Notes under the pieces: model-generated
What the model was told of the DNA's origin: nothing
The model's input: only the letters and a program-made list of their open reading frames with translations
The model's database searches: none
In this document: positions 45,362-54,726 of the stretch, piece by piece
How positions within the stretch are numbered: position 1 is the first letter of the stretch
Layout: each line of letters begins with the position of its first letter
Program-made: the position numbers and the translations under genes
Source: Chitinispirillum alkaliphilum
GTDB taxonomy: Bacteria; Fibrobacterota; Chitinivibrionia; Chitinivibrionales; Chitinispirillaceae
Length of the DNA stretch: 61,078 nt
Direction of reading: 5' to 3'
Assembly (NCBI GenBank): GCA_001045525.1
Contig: LDWW01000005.1
Location: 124,919-185,996, forward strand

Positions 45362-46072
45362 TTAAAACATTTTGCCCAGAAATGCGCACACCGCATGCTC
45401 CACTCTCATTATTCTGCTTCCCATACTTATTACACTGCATCCCTGCTTTTTCATCAGTTCTATCTCAAAAGGAATGAAGCCTCCTTCCGGGCCGATAATC
45501 AGTACCGCCGGAGATCGGAGCTTTGATGGTGCGGGGAGCGAGTCGTAGGGGTGGGCAATGTAGGCGGTTTTTGATTCTGCAATCCCGGGAAGTTCATCCT
45601 CGGCAAAAGGTCTGAATTGTCTTCTGATATGAATCTTGGGAACTGCAGTATCAACCGCTTGTTCAAGAGCCTTGTACATCAGAGAATTCAGGTGAGATTC
45701 CTGAAGTACGGGAGTTGACCAGTAGCTTTTATCAACTCTCCAGCTTTTGATTATGTACATCTCCTTGACACCCATAACAGTTGCTGCCTCAATGACTTTT
45801 TTAAGGCTTTTGGGTCTGGGGAGTGCTACAATCAGTGTGCATGGAAGAGCTGGCGGTGGATCATCGCTCAGCAATGTTTCCATATGGCATTCATTTTCTT
45901 CAAGGCAAATGACCCTGCCTCTTCCCAGTTTGCCATTCAGCTTGCCGACTTTCAGAATCGAATCTGTCTTTGCTTTAAGCACCTGGGTAATATGTTTTAG
46001 CCGGTAAGAGTCCCTGATAACTACTCTGCTTTCGCTGTAATAATCATCATTGAACAGAAGAATGTGGTTCAT
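45362..46072 (-). CDS. rsmE: 16S rRNA (uracil-1498-N3)-methyltransferase
   Basis: 236 residues, the usual length. An N-terminal PUA-like part (RDSYRLKHITQVLKAK, GRGRVICLEEN) is followed by the SPOUT methyltransferase fold: ALPRPKSLKKVIEAATVMGVKEMYII, then the knot region VLIIGPEGGFIPFEIELMKKQGCSVISMGSRIMRVEHAV, which fits the RsmE signature GPEGG and R-x-E/H-x-A. RsmE methylates U1498 of 16S rRNA in the decoding centre. The common ending reads RVETA; here it is RVEHA. Confidence 0.95.
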   Translation of the reverse strand: MNHILLFNDDYYSESRVVIRDSYRLKHITQVLKAKTDSILKVGKLNGKLGRGRVICLEENECHMETLLSDDPPPALPCTLIVALPRPKSLKKVIEAATVMGVKEMYIIKSWRVDKSYWSTPVLQESHLNSLMYKALEQAVDTAVPKIHIRRQFRPFAEDELPGIAESKTAYIAHPYDSLPAPSKLRSPAVLIIGPEGGFIPFEIELMKKQGCSVISMGSRIMRVEHAVCAFLGKMF

Positions 46073-46117
46073 TTTCTCTCACACCGGCAGAAAGGAAAAA
46101 GGCTGTTGAAAATAATT

Positions 46118-47890
46118 TCATTTGACGTGTATTATTCTTTTTACATATGATCCGGCTTCATTGCTGAATCGGGCAAACAGCGGCCCCCTGGAAAAGGGGC
46201 GGGGGAAAGTTATGCTGTTTGCGCCTGAAAATGGATCATATATTTTGGTGCCGAAAATTCTTCCCTGTGCATCGAAAAGAGAAACCGTTGTTTTCTGCCT
46301 GTCTGAATCATGGAAAAAGATTTGTAAATCCCGGGAGAGTTTGTAGGAAACATTGTTGTTGAAGGCGTAGTTCGCAGAACGGGTAGAAGATCTGATGGAC
46401 GATGAATTTGTGATCTTTATCAGCCTGATATTATCAAAAGTGATGTCTGCCGGTTCTGTTCCTAAATTGAATGCAAGGCGGGCACCGGAATGGTCCTCAG
46501 TGGCTGTGAACTGAAAACCAAAGGTTGACATCCTATCTGAAAGCATGACTCCCTCAGTGGAAGCAAAATTTGTGTAGGGTTCCTCAGACATACCGACTGA
46601 TGCGCTGATAGACACCGGCGCACTTGAACGTGCATCGAACAATACAATGTATTCTGAATTTTTTTCCAGATCTATTTCTCCCTGCGTAAGCTGAATCTGC
46701 CACGTTGCCTGAGGCTTCTTAGTTACCGTTATTACAAGTTCTTCATCCTGTATCTTAGAACTTGCTGAACCGGATTGATCCCATACTCCAAACACCCATG
46801 GTCTCATCCCCGAAGAAAAATCCCCATTGGTTACCAGATCAACTCCATCCACAACGTCTTCTTCAATGTTAAGAATGGATGTGTCTGAGGAGATTAACGC
46901 ATTTACAAGTGTGTCAATCCATTCTTCCCGGCTCGGGTCATATGCCCCGAAACCTGATCCAAACTCCCAGTAATGCCAGCTGAACCCATATCGTTCGAAA
47001 AGCCGTGCGCAATACTTTGTCCACAAATGCCTCGACTCTATATCTGCTCTGCTGTAAGCACCGAACTCCCCGATGTTTACAGGAATATTATGTTTTTCAC
47101 CAAAGGCATGAATTGTTTCAATATGATTTAAAATCTCGTTTTTCTGTATATAGGTGCCGCTCCAGGTGGTGCCAAGAAACCTGTCTGTATTTTCGACCCA
47201 GCTTGCACCCTGATGAGTGAATTGAAACGGGCTGTAATAGTGTACTGTGAGAATAAGATTGGGGTCTTCGGGGATTTCAAGAGAACTGAGTCCTTCGATT
47301 CCTCCCCACTCTGCTGTGCCGAGAAGAACGGTTCTGGTTGGATTTTTTTCACGGATGATTTGAAGGACTTCTGAAAAAAGCAGATTCCATCTCTGTGGGG
47401 TGAGATCATCGTGCGGTTCATTAAGCACTTCAAAATAGAGACTGTCCCCGTATTGGCTGTAGTGCTTTGAAATCTGCTCCCAGATAGCGACAAACCGATC
47501 TCTGTGGAACCCGGTGGCATCCTCGAAAAGCTCTTCATAGTGGTGTACATTGATAATTACACTCAGTCCTGTATCGAAAGCTCTCTCGATCACATGGTCT
47601 ATTCTTGAAAAGAAATCTTCACTTATTGTATAGGGTTCGCTCAGTTGTGTTCTCTGGGGCGCTGACCATCTGATGGGAACACGAATGCTTTGAAATCCCT
47701 TTTGAGATATCGAATCCAGATAATGGTCATGAAAAGATATACCCCACTGACCTTCACCGGGAGCTTCAAAAATATTTCCAAGGTTTATTCCCCGCCCAAG
47801 TTTCTGGTTCTGGACAAACGGGTCACTTGCTGCGCTGAGTGTGTAAACTGCAGTCACCATAAGTGTGAAAATGAAAGTTCTGAGAAACAT
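46118..47890 (-). CDS. secreted GH5 endoglucanase-type enzyme with carbohydrate-binding module and sorting-like tail
   Basis: 590 residues from ATG 47890 (AAGGAG ten bases upstream; an earlier TTG has no such site). Signal peptide FIFTLMVTAVYTLSAAS. The GH5 barrel covers ~25-350: RGINLGNIFEAP, SIRVPIRW, acid/base E158 in FEVLNEP, HYYSPF, nucleophile E275 in NIGEFGAY, and WHYWEFG. It fits cellulase/endoglucanase-like GH5, though mannan or xyloglucan action is possible. A CBM4/9-like sandwich (LVTNGDFSSGMRPWVFG, FDNIRLIKI) follows, then a C-terminal tail (VSLFDAQGRIFGTKIYD) like those of the M6 and GH8 proteins. Confidence 0.92.
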   Translation of the reverse strand: MFLRTFIFTLMVTAVYTLSAASDPFVQNQKLGRGINLGNIFEAPGEGQWGISFHDHYLDSISQKGFQSIRVPIRWSAPQRTQLSEPYTISEDFFSRIDHVIERAFDTGLSVIINVHHYEELFEDATGFHRDRFVAIWEQISKHYSQYGDSLYFEVLNEPHDDLTPQRWNLLFSEVLQIIREKNPTRTVLLGTAEWGGIEGLSSLEIPEDPNLILTVHYYSPFQFTHQGASWVENTDRFLGTTWSGTYIQKNEILNHIETIHAFGEKHNIPVNIGEFGAYSRADIESRHLWTKYCARLFERYGFSWHYWEFGSGFGAYDPSREEWIDTLVNALISSDTSILNIEEDVVDGVDLVTNGDFSSGMRPWVFGVWDQSGSASSKIQDEELVITVTKKPQATWQIQLTQGEIDLEKNSEYIVLFDARSSAPVSISASVGMSEEPYTNFASTEGVMLSDRMSTFGFQFTATEDHSGARLAFNLGTEPADITFDNIRLIKITNSSSIRSSTRSANYAFNNNVSYKLSRDLQIFFHDSDRQKTTVSLFDAQGRIFGTKIYDPFSGANSITFPRPFSRGPLFARFSNEAGSYVKRIIHVK

Positions 47891-48200
47891 ATGGCCTGAG
47901 CTCCTTATGATTTTGTTCTGACTCAAACTGATATGGTTGAAAAAAGCGGGTTGATGAAACGGAAAAAAAATTATTTGCTTGTGTGTAAAGATGTTTGAGT
48001 TTTCTGATTATCACTTCTCTAATATTATACAGTGCTAAGGCCCTTTTGAAAACCCCCTATTGGTTTAAGCGGGTTTTGGGCGGCTCTGCTGCAAAAAATT
48101 GGAGCTTTTTATATGCCCGGGCAGCAGTTCAACCGTTGAGTGGGCTACACTTACATCTCTTTTCTCCTGAAAACCCAGTGTTAACAGCATGCATAGATCA
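47891..48200. other. upstream region of the GH5 gene
   Basis: Apart from the candidate promoter at 48024-48052, nothing coding is seen. Frames on the plus strand that cross into the MFS gene are antisense shadows. The stretch 48040-48110 contains GC-rich palindromic pieces (AACCCCC, GGGTTTTGGG). Confidence 0.4.
48024..48052 (-). promoter_or_regulatory. candidate sigma70-type promoter of the GH5 gene
   Basis: On the minus strand TTTTCA (48052-48047) and TATAAT (48029-48024) are separated by 17 bases, close to consensus at the -10 and four of six at the -35. It points to the GH5 start ~135 bases away. Confidence 0.45.
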
Positions 48201-49445
48201 CTATTCGGCTGCAATCAGTGCTTCTTCTTCAGCAGAAACAATATCGCTGAGTTTTTCCTTTTTCTTTTCAGGTTCTTTTAGAAACAGAATCATGAAAATA
48301 AGGATAAAGACAGAAATAATCGCTGGCACGGCCCAAAATGCGGTGAAGTTTACTACATTTTCAGAAGACGTAAAAAGGTCAGTTATTCGCCCCGCTGCGG
48401 TGCCCCCCAAAAAGCCCCCTAAACCTACGGTCATTACTGAGAAGAACTGATGAACGCCGGTGCGCTCCTTTTCGGTACAGAATTTATCCAGTGTGATAAA
48501 TGTGGTAATGAATATAAGGGTATAGGCAAGCCCGTGGACACTAAGTCCTGTATAAACCAGCCATCTGACCTCTGTCAATGCGAATACACTGAAGCGAAAG
48601 ATCTCAAGAAGCACTCCAAAAATCATCACCCTCTTATAACCCAATCGATAGATCATAAACCCAAGCATTCCCATGGCAAAGATCTCCGGTATCTGCCCCA
48701 GGCTCATCGCGGGCATAATCTGCCTGTCGCTGAATCCAATATGGTTTAGAAATGGTGAGGTTCCTACAACGTAAAATTTGTCTACGAATGTGATAAACAT
48801 GGCTAAGATACAGAGACTTAGTATCTCAGGTCGCAGCATCATTCTGAAAGATTCTACAGGAAACAGTTTTTGTGCACATTTTTCAGTAGGCTGAGTTTTT
48901 GATTTAGGCAGAAAAAGAGAGTAGAGCGCCAGCACCAGCGATGAAGCAGCTGAAAGGATGATGATTTGACGGAGATTTGAGGAGTCTCTGAACCATGTAA
49001 AACTGAACCATGCTACGGCAATCCATCCGATCGTACCCCATACTCTTATATTGCCGAATTTCTCACGATCTTCAGGAGAGTGGTGGAAAGTGATGGCATT
49101 GGTGAGAGCTGCGGCGGGCATAACTATAAGGGTATAGGCGAAATATAGAATCAAAACGGGAAAAAAGGAGGTCTGCAGAGAAAAAGTGAACATAATTACA
49201 GCGCCAACCAAATGACACAATCCAAGCAGTCGTTCTGCTTTAAGGAATCTGTCAGCAATACAGGCAGCAAAGAGAGGGGAAATGATAGAGCTGAATGCAG
49301 ACATGCCCATAATCACTCCTGCCTGCGAGCCGCTGAACTCAAGGTATTGAAGGAGATAGAGGCTCATTATGGGATAAGTTGCCCCTGCGACAAAAAACTG
49401 AAGAAACATCAGAATACAGAGACGAATTTTTATCGATTTTTCCAT
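48201..49445 (-). CDS. NupG-like MFS transporter
   Basis: 414 residues from ATG 49445; AAGGG lies upstream at a loose distance, and a GTG three codons earlier is also possible. Twelve membrane segments. The N-terminus MFLQFFVAGATYPIMSLYLLQYLEFSG and the NIRVWGTIGWIAVAWF stretch follow the NupG nucleoside/H+ symporter family (related to LacY-like MFS). The C-terminus is a charged cytoplasmic tail (KEPEKKKEKLSDIVSAEEEAL). It imports a nucleoside or sugar-like compound; the substrate is unknown. Next to a GH5 gene, sugar uptake is a reasonable alternative. Confidence 0.85.
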   Translation of the reverse strand: MEKSIKIRLCILMFLQFFVAGATYPIMSLYLLQYLEFSGSQAGVIMGMSAFSSIISPLFAACIADRFLKAERLLGLCHLVGAVIMFTFSLQTSFFPVLILYFAYTLIVMPAAALTNAITFHHSPEDREKFGNIRVWGTIGWIAVAWFSFTWFRDSSNLRQIIILSAASSLVLALYSLFLPKSKTQPTEKCAQKLFPVESFRMMLRPEILSLCILAMFITFVDKFYVVGTSPFLNHIGFSDRQIMPAMSLGQIPEIFAMGMLGFMIYRLGYKRVMIFGVLLEIFRFSVFALTEVRWLVYTGLSVHGLAYTLIFITTFITLDKFCTEKERTGVHQFFSVMTVGLGGFLGGTAAGRITDLFTSSENVVNFTAFWAVPAIISVFILIFMILFLKEPEKKKEKLSDIVSAEEEALIAAE

Positions 49446-49557
49446 AAACCACACACACCCTTGCTGAAAATTCGCTTATGACTCAAGCTGTTTAAGAATC
49501 GGTTTTTTGTTGCCCGGGACCTTGCATACAAAAATGGCTCGGCTATTGCTTATACTT

Positions 49558-49590
49558 TGGCAGGACAGATCCTGACTGAAGGATCTGCCA
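49558..49590 (+). other. bulged hairpin before the glycan operon
   Basis: TGGCA and AGATCCT (49558-49562, 49567-49573) pair with AGGATCT and GCCA (49580-49590) across a six-base loop, leaving a four-base bulge. A TATAAT lies just after at 49605-49610 without a good -35. It may be a leader structure or terminate transcription from upstream. No JUMPstart/ops-like motif is seen. Confidence 0.4.
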
Positions 49591-49691
49591 GCACGGGATC
49601 AAAATATAATAAGTCCTGAATAGTTTGGGAAAACAATTTCAGCACCAGGAGAGAAAGTCTTTTTCAGAATGGGAATCACAAGAGAAAAATC

Positions 49692-50687
49692 ATGCTCAAA
49701 ACAGAAAATGAAAATGATTTCAAAGAAAATTTCTGTTCTGAAACGGCTGAGAAAAAATCTGTTAACAAGGCTCCAAATACTGAAATTAACCTGCTTGAAT
49801 ACATATGCCTGTTTTTACGCTATAAATGTCTGATTGTCGGAATCTGCTCTTTTGGTTTAATCACCGGATACATAACGGCAGTTATTAAGGGGCCTACCTA
49901 CATATCTGAGGCGGTCATAGTATCGCGGGAAAGAGAAGGAGCGCAGGGAGCGATGCAGAACCTCTCCTCATTTGGACCATTTGGTACCATGGTGGCCAGC
50001 CAGTTCAATATGGCCGAAAATCCCGGATTGGATAAAATGAAGCTGATCATCAACAGCAGAGTTTTCAACAGCGAACTTATAGAAAAATTTGATCTTTTGC
50101 CCGATCTTTACAGACAAAAATTCCCAAAAAAGCTTGAGGACTCATACATCCCGGAAACAAATCAATGGATGCCTGATTTTGAGAACCCAGACATGATGAG
50201 CATGGGGGATCTGTTAAGAGAAGAATTTCTGCATCTGGAAACAAAGACAAACGGTACTATGGAAATACAGGTGCGCAGCAAGGACTCTCTATTCTCCTCA
50301 AATCTGATGAACGCGTATTTGGTATACCTCAACAGCTACATACAGAAAAGTGTAGTGGAAGAGGCTGAGGGCAATGTCGAGTTCCTTAGAGCCAGGATGG
50401 CGGGGGTTGCAGACCCGCTTCTAAGGGATAAACTGCTTGAGCTTATTGCAACAGAGATGGAAAAATCGATGCTGGTAAGCAGAGAAGCTTTCAGAGTAAT
50501 CGATTCACAGTTTGACTATGTAATGCACAGGGAAAAATTGCTCTATCCGGTACTATTCGCAGGAATTGGTTTATTTCTCTCAATTTTTACACTCGTATCT
50601 TCTCACGCACTGTTTGGAGGAGATTTAAGCGAAACGGAAAAAAAACTTGTCGCTGATATAAAAAGGGAGATGCGAAAGCTGTTTTAA
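49692..50687 (+). CDS. Wzz-type polysaccharide chain-length regulator
   Basis: 331 residues. Two membrane helices, at about 45-65 (KCLIVGICSFGLITGYITAV) and ~285-305 (PVLFAGIGLFLSIFTLVS), enclose a periplasmic domain, the polysaccharide co-polymerase plan. PGPTYISEAVIV-type strand after helix 1 and GNVEFLRARMAGVADPLLRDKLLELIATEMEKSML near helix 2 match the Wzz family. It sets chain length with a Wzy polymerase. There is no tyrosine kinase part or separate Wzc in the operon. First gene of the operon 49692-60592. Confidence 0.88.
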   Translation: MLKTENENDFKENFCSETAEKKSVNKAPNTEINLLEYICLFLRYKCLIVGICSFGLITGYITAVIKGPTYISEAVIVSREREGAQGAMQNLSSFGPFGTMVASQFNMAENPGLDKMKLIINSRVFNSELIEKFDLLPDLYRQKFPKKLEDSYIPETNQWMPDFENPDMMSMGDLLREEFLHLETKTNGTMEIQVRSKDSLFSSNLMNAYLVYLNSYIQKSVVEEAEGNVEFLRARMAGVADPLLRDKLLELIATEMEKSMLVSREAFRVIDSQFDYVMHREKLLYPVLFAGIGLFLSIFTLVSSHALFGGDLSETEKKLVADIKREMRKLF

Positions 50688-50729
50688 TTCGCTTCAAAGA
50701 GATGAAAAACAGAGATCGGGGAAACACTT

Positions 50730-51710
50730 ATGAGCAAGAATTTTGCTATGACAGGTGTGGGGGGCTATGTAGCCGTTCGTCATCTGAGGGCCATACAAAA
50801 TACCGGAAACCGCCTTCTGGCAGCAGTTGACCCATGTGATTCTGTCGGCATCCTGGACCGGTTTTCTACAGAAGTGAGCTATTTCAGAGAGTTTGAGCGT
50901 TTCGACCGCCATATTGAAAAACTGCGCAGGGGCCCAAAAAGGGAAAGAATCGACTATGTGAGCATATGTTCACCAAACTACCTTCATGATGCCCATATAC
51001 GGTTTGCACTGAGAGTGGGCGCTCATGCAATCTGTGAAAAGCCCCTGGTACTAAATCCCTGGAATGTGGATATGCTCCAGGAGTTGGCTCAGGAACATGG
51101 GGCCAGAATTTATACCGTTCTGCAGCTCAGAGCACACCCCTCGATCCTTGCTCTTAAAAGGGCTGTTGAAAATTCAACCACAAAAAGGAAACATCAGGTC
51201 GAGCTGACGTATATAACAACTCGGGGCAAGTGGTATCTGATATCATGGAAAGGAAATGTCGAACAGTCCGGAGGGTTGGCAACAAACATAGGGATACACT
51301 TTTTTGATGTATTGATCTGGATTTTTGGTGAAGTTCAGTATCAGGAGGTGCATTACAGCTCCCCGTACAAAATGGCCGGATATCTTAATCTGAAAAATGC
51401 TGAGGTTAAGTGGTATTTGTCCATAGATCAAAATGACCTGGACATGTGTCCTGTGCAGCGTAAGGGTGCGACCTACAGATCGATTACTGTGGATGACTCA
51501 CAGCTTGAGTTCTCAAACGGATTTGAAGAACTCCACACTGTTGTTTACAAAGATATTCTCGCAGGACGGGGGTTTTCTCCTTGCGATGCAAGGGCCTCCA
51601 TAGAACTTACACACAACATAAGAAACTCTTTTCCCACAGGACTAAACTCAATCTCACATCCTTTTCTGGAAAGGGTACTGGATGATAGACAAATCAGTGT
51701 ACATTCATAG
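50730..51710 (+). CDS. wlbA: WlbA/WbpB-type UDP-sugar 3-oxidase
   Basis: 326 residues. Gfo/Idh/MocA fold: NAD motif TGVGGYVAVRHLRAIQ near the N-terminus, AVDPCDSVGILDRF, the strongly kept DYVSICSPNYLHDAHIRFALR, and the family EKP motif in ICEKPLVLNPWN. This run of motifs fits WlbA/WbpB, which oxidises C3 of UDP-GlcNAcA (UDP-N-acetyl-glucosaminuronate) as the first dedicated step toward 2,3-diacetamido uronic acids, with WlbC giving the amino group. Overlaps the acetyltransferase gene by 29 bases. Confidence 0.92.
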   Translation: MSKNFAMTGVGGYVAVRHLRAIQNTGNRLLAAVDPCDSVGILDRFSTEVSYFREFERFDRHIEKLRRGPKRERIDYVSICSPNYLHDAHIRFALRVGAHAICEKPLVLNPWNVDMLQELAQEHGARIYTVLQLRAHPSILALKRAVENSTTKRKHQVELTYITTRGKWYLISWKGNVEQSGGLATNIGIHFFDVLIWIFGEVQYQEVHYSSPYKMAGYLNLKNAEVKWYLSIDQNDLDMCPVQRKGATYRSITVDDSQLEFSNGFEELHTVVYKDILAGRGFSPCDARASIELTHNIRNSFPTGLNSISHPFLERVLDDRQISVHS

Positions 51711-52326
51711 CTCTGCCTGTGTTGATGAGCCCTGCACAATTGGTGATAACACCAAAATCTATCACTTCACACATATCATGGGTGGTGCAGAGATCGGGCG
51801 AAACTGTATCCTTGGTCAAAATGTGTTTATTGGGGCAGGTGTAAAAATCGGAAACAATGTCAAAATCCAGAACAATGTCTCACTGTATGCGGGAACGGTA
51901 GCGGAGGATGATGTGTTTCTGGGGCCCTCCTGTGTTTTTACGAATGTAATAAATCCGAGAAGTCAGATAGATCGCCGCAGCTGTTTTGAGGAAACCCTGA
52001 TCAGAAGGGGTGCCACCATTGGGGCGAATGCTACGGTTTTGTGCAGCAGAACTATTGGACAATACTCATTTATCGGTGCAGGAACGGTAGTCACAAAAGA
52101 TGTACCTGATTACGGTCTTGTAACGGGAAATCCCGCCGTGCACCGGGGATGGATGAGCAGACATGGCTACCGCCTGACAGAACCTGATGAAGAGGGTATG
52201 ATGATGTGTCCTGTATCCAAACTGAGGTACAGATTCTCTTCGGGAGATACTATTCGATGCATTGATCTTGGGGAAGAAGAAAAGTTACCAAAAGAGATGC
52301 GTGAATGCAATTTGCAAAACAGATGA
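51682..52326 (+). CDS. wlbB: WlbB/WbpD-type N-acetyltransferase
   Basis: 214 residues. A left-handed beta-helix made from hexapeptide repeats (IGDNTKIYHFTHIMGGAEIGRNCILGQNVFIGAGVKIGNNVKIQNN in overlapping turns) with GTVAEDDVFLGPSCVFTNVINPRS and VTGNPAVHRGWMSRHG at the end. This is the WlbB/WbpD family: it acetylates the 3-amino group of UDP-GlcNAc3NA to UDP-GlcNAc(3NAc)A using acetyl-CoA. The start lies in the wlbA gene, giving coupling; its end overlaps nothing but leads directly to the aminotransferase start 20 bases on. Confidence 0.92.
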   Translation: MIDKSVYIHSSACVDEPCTIGDNTKIYHFTHIMGGAEIGRNCILGQNVFIGAGVKIGNNVKIQNNVSLYAGTVAEDDVFLGPSCVFTNVINPRSQIDRRSCFEETLIRRGATIGANATVLCSRTIGQYSFIGAGTVVTKDVPDYGLVTGNPAVHRGWMSRHGYRLTEPDEEGMMMCPVSKLRYRFSSGDTIRCIDLGEEEKLPKEMRECNLQNR

Positions 52327-52345
52327 AATCTACAGGGGTGAGCTA

Positions 52346-53530
52346 ATGGTTTTCAATGACCTTAAGGCGCAGTACTTGAGTATCAAAAATGATGTTGACA
52401 GAAGAATGCAGGGCGTTCTGGATCACGGACAGTTCATTCTGGGGCCAGAGGTGGAGATGCTTGAAAACAGGCTGGCTGAGTATGTAAGAAGCCGACACTG
52501 TATAAGCTGCTCAAGTGGAACTGATGCGATACTTATGTCTTTGATGGCATATGAGATTGGTCCGGGGGATGCGGTTTTTACAACACCATTTTCATTTGTC
52601 TCCGCCGCGGAGATGATTTCTCTTCTGGGTGCAACGCCTGTGTTCGTAGACATCGATAAGTCCACTTTCAATATCGATCCGCACAAGCTGGCACGGGCGG
52701 TGGAGGATGTAAAAACGGGTGTAATCATGTCACCGAGGGACAAAAAGTATCTCACACCCCGTGGCGTTATCGCTGTGGATCTGTTTGGGTTACCAGCAGA
52801 CTACAAGATTATAAAAAAAATCGCACATGATAATTCCCTTTTTGTTATCGAAGATGGTGCTCAGAGTTTCGGGGCCTCCTATAGGGGTAAGCGAGCCTGC
52901 AGCCTGGCAGATATTGGAACCACAAGCTTTTTTCCTGCCAAGCCGCTCGGCTGTTATGGGGATGGGGGGGCAATTTTCACCGACGATCGCGAGATGGCAG
53001 AGAGGCTGAGATCGATCCGGACTCACGGTAAAGGTGAAAACAAGTATGAAAACGTAAGGCTTGGAATCAACGGAAGATTGGACACTATACAGGCTGCTGT
53101 TCTTCTGAGTAAACTTGAGGTGTTCGACAAAGAACTGATGCTTCGTCAACAGATCGCTCAAATTTACACCGAAACATTTAAAGATGTGTTTAAAACTCCT
53201 CAGGTACCCCGTGGATACACTTCAAGCTGGGCTCTATATTCGGTTATGTCTTCAAACAGGGATCTGCTTAGGAGTATCTGCGATGAGCTTGGAATTCCTG
53301 CCTCTGTTTATTACCCAAAACCCCTTAATCTTCAGAAGGCATTAAGTCATTCAGGGGCGGCTGGAGGAGCCATGCCGGTGAGCGAAAAATGTTGCCGTAA
53401 TGTCCTGAGCCTGCCTTTACACCCCTATATGAGTGAAGATGAAATTGAAAGAGTATTGTCACTGAAGGAGTGTTATTTAAAGCGGGTTGGCCCCTTTGAA
53501 TTACATGCCCACAGAGTAGGATGCATATGA
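52346..53530 (+). CDS. wlbC: WlbC/WbpE-type PLP aminotransferase
   Basis: 394 residues from ATG 52346, with AGGGG upstream; the longer frame would overlap wlbB needlessly. DegT/DnrJ/EryC1/StrS fold: FILGPEVEMLENRLAEYV, CSSGTDAILMSLM (cofactor phosphate site), VDIDKSTFNID, IEDGAQSFGA, and the PLP lysine in SFFPAKPLGCYGDGGAI. In the pathway it uses glutamate to aminate the C3 keto group made by WlbA. Its stop overlaps the next start (ATGA). Confidence 0.92.
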   Translation: MVFNDLKAQYLSIKNDVDRRMQGVLDHGQFILGPEVEMLENRLAEYVRSRHCISCSSGTDAILMSLMAYEIGPGDAVFTTPFSFVSAAEMISLLGATPVFVDIDKSTFNIDPHKLARAVEDVKTGVIMSPRDKKYLTPRGVIAVDLFGLPADYKIIKKIAHDNSLFVIEDGAQSFGASYRGKRACSLADIGTTSFFPAKPLGCYGDGGAIFTDDREMAERLRSIRTHGKGENKYENVRLGINGRLDTIQAAVLLSKLEVFDKELMLRQQIAQIYTETFKDVFKTPQVPRGYTSSWALYSVMSSNRDLLRSICDELGIPASVYYPKPLNLQKALSHSGAAGGAMPVSEKCCRNVLSLPLHPYMSEDEIERVLSLKECYLKRVGPFELHAHRVGCI

Positions 53531-54726
53531 AAATTCTTATCATTCCATCCTGGTATTCAGTGGAATCAGATTGTGTTAAGGGGATTTTTTTTGATGATCA
53601 GGCACGGGCGTTATTGGAACAGGGGAATAAAGTTGGCGTAATATGGGTCGAGGTTAAAAGCTTAAGAAAGTCATCATTTACCCATGTTTTTAGAAGTATT
53701 TCAAAAACGGAAGCTGCTTTGAAGATTAAGGGATCTATACCGGTTTACCGGTTATCGTCACCAAATCTTTTCCCCGGAATCACAAATGGTTTCTTAATGA
53801 CAGTGGTGATGCAGGGGAAAAGAATTTACAGAGAGTATTGTAGGGCCTGGGGGAAACCTGATATTATTCACGCCCACTCTGTGCTGTATGGTGGAGTACT
53901 CGGAGTTGAATTGGGAAAGATGGACAATGTGCCTGTGGTTTTGACTGAACATTCAACCTCTTTCGACCGGGGGGCTTTAAAGTCTAATGAACTGGAAATT
54001 GCAAATAAAACATTTCTCTCCTGTAGAAAACTGATTTCTGTAAGCAGGCATTTTGCAGAAAGATTGCAGGCCCGCTTTCCAGAGACCAGGGGAAAATGGT
54101 GCTGCATTCCAAATCTGGTGGATGAGGCTTTTTTCAAAACAGATCTGAAAGTGAAAAAGGATAAAAACCGATTCCGGATTATCAATGTTGGACTGATGAC
54201 AGAAAAGAAGGGTCAAAGAGACCTGATCTTGGCCTTTTTGAAGGTTGCAAAGCTGTACCCAAAATTACAGCTTGAACTCTGCGGCGATGGTCCTCAGAGA
54301 AAATGCCTTGAAATGCTGGTGATTGCAAACGGTGCACAGGATAAAATCAGCTTCACGGGAATGCTCAGCAGAAGAGAAATCGTAAAGAAAATGTCACAGA
54401 GCAATGTTTTAGTGGTGTCGAGTTATCATGAAACGTTCGGAGTAGTGGTGGCGGAGGCTCTTGCGTGTGGAATCCCTGTGATTGCGACGAAGAGCGGGGG
54501 ACCCGAGGAGATCGTTAGAAAAGAGGATGGGATACTGGTGTCTGCAGGTAATGTGGAAGAGTTAAGTTGTGCAATGGAGCGAATCTATAAAAACTACAGC
54601 GACTACAAACCTTCTGAAATCAGAGGGTCCTGCTTGTCAAGATATGGCAGTTCCTCTGTGATTGAAAAGATCGACAAGGCATATCAGGAGGCACTGGGAC
54701 CAGTATTCGGGGAGAATGATGGCTGA
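53527..54726 (+). CDS. family 4-like glycosyltransferase
   Basis: 399 residues from ATG 53527, in an ATGA overlap with wlbC; ATG 53521 is also in frame. GT-B fold: N-terminal MKILIIPSWYSVESD, HAHSVLYGG, the linker INVGLMTEKKGQRDLILAFLKVAK, LELCGDGPQRKCLE, and the donor-site ESYHETFGVVVAEALACGIPVIAT-type stretch (SSYHETFGVVVAEALACG). Retaining GT4 enzymes extend glycan chains on the undecaprenyl carrier. Donor unknown. Confidence 0.92.
   Translation: MKILIIPSWYSVESDCVKGIFFDDQARALLEQGNKVGVIWVEVKSLRKSSFTHVFRSISKTEAALKIKGSIPVYRLSSPNLFPGITNGFLMTVVMQGKRIYREYCRAWGKPDIIHAHSVLYGGVLGVELGKMDNVPVVLTEHSTSFDRGALKSNELEIANKTFLSCRKLISVSRHFAERLQARFPETRGKWCCIPNLVDEAFFKTDLKVKKDKNRFRIINVGLMTEKKGQRDLILAFLKVAKLYPKLQLELCGDGPQRKCLEMLVIANGAQDKISFTGMLSRREIVKKMSQSNVLVVSSYHETFGVVVAEALACGIPVIATKSGGPEEIVRKEDGILVSAGNVEELSCAMERIYKNYSDYKPSEIRGSCLSRYGSSSVIEKIDKAYQEALGPVFGENDG

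Noticed and set aside
43780-46072. lpdA as part of a dehydrogenase complex operon
   Set aside because: Neighbours are rsmE and an export operon; no E1, E2 or glycine-cleavage gene is near.
48040-48060. An inverted partial copy of the 36.34 kb repeat near the GH5 promoter
   Set aside because: Only GGGGGTTTTCAAAA-like similarity over about 14 bases, too short to support.
47995-48450. Plus-strand frame at the MFS gene end
   Set aside because: Mostly antisense to the MFS coding sequence; no own features.
49446-49691. JUMPstart/ops element before the glycan operon
   Set aside because: No GGCGGTAG-like motif seen; only a bulged hairpin and a lone TATAAT.
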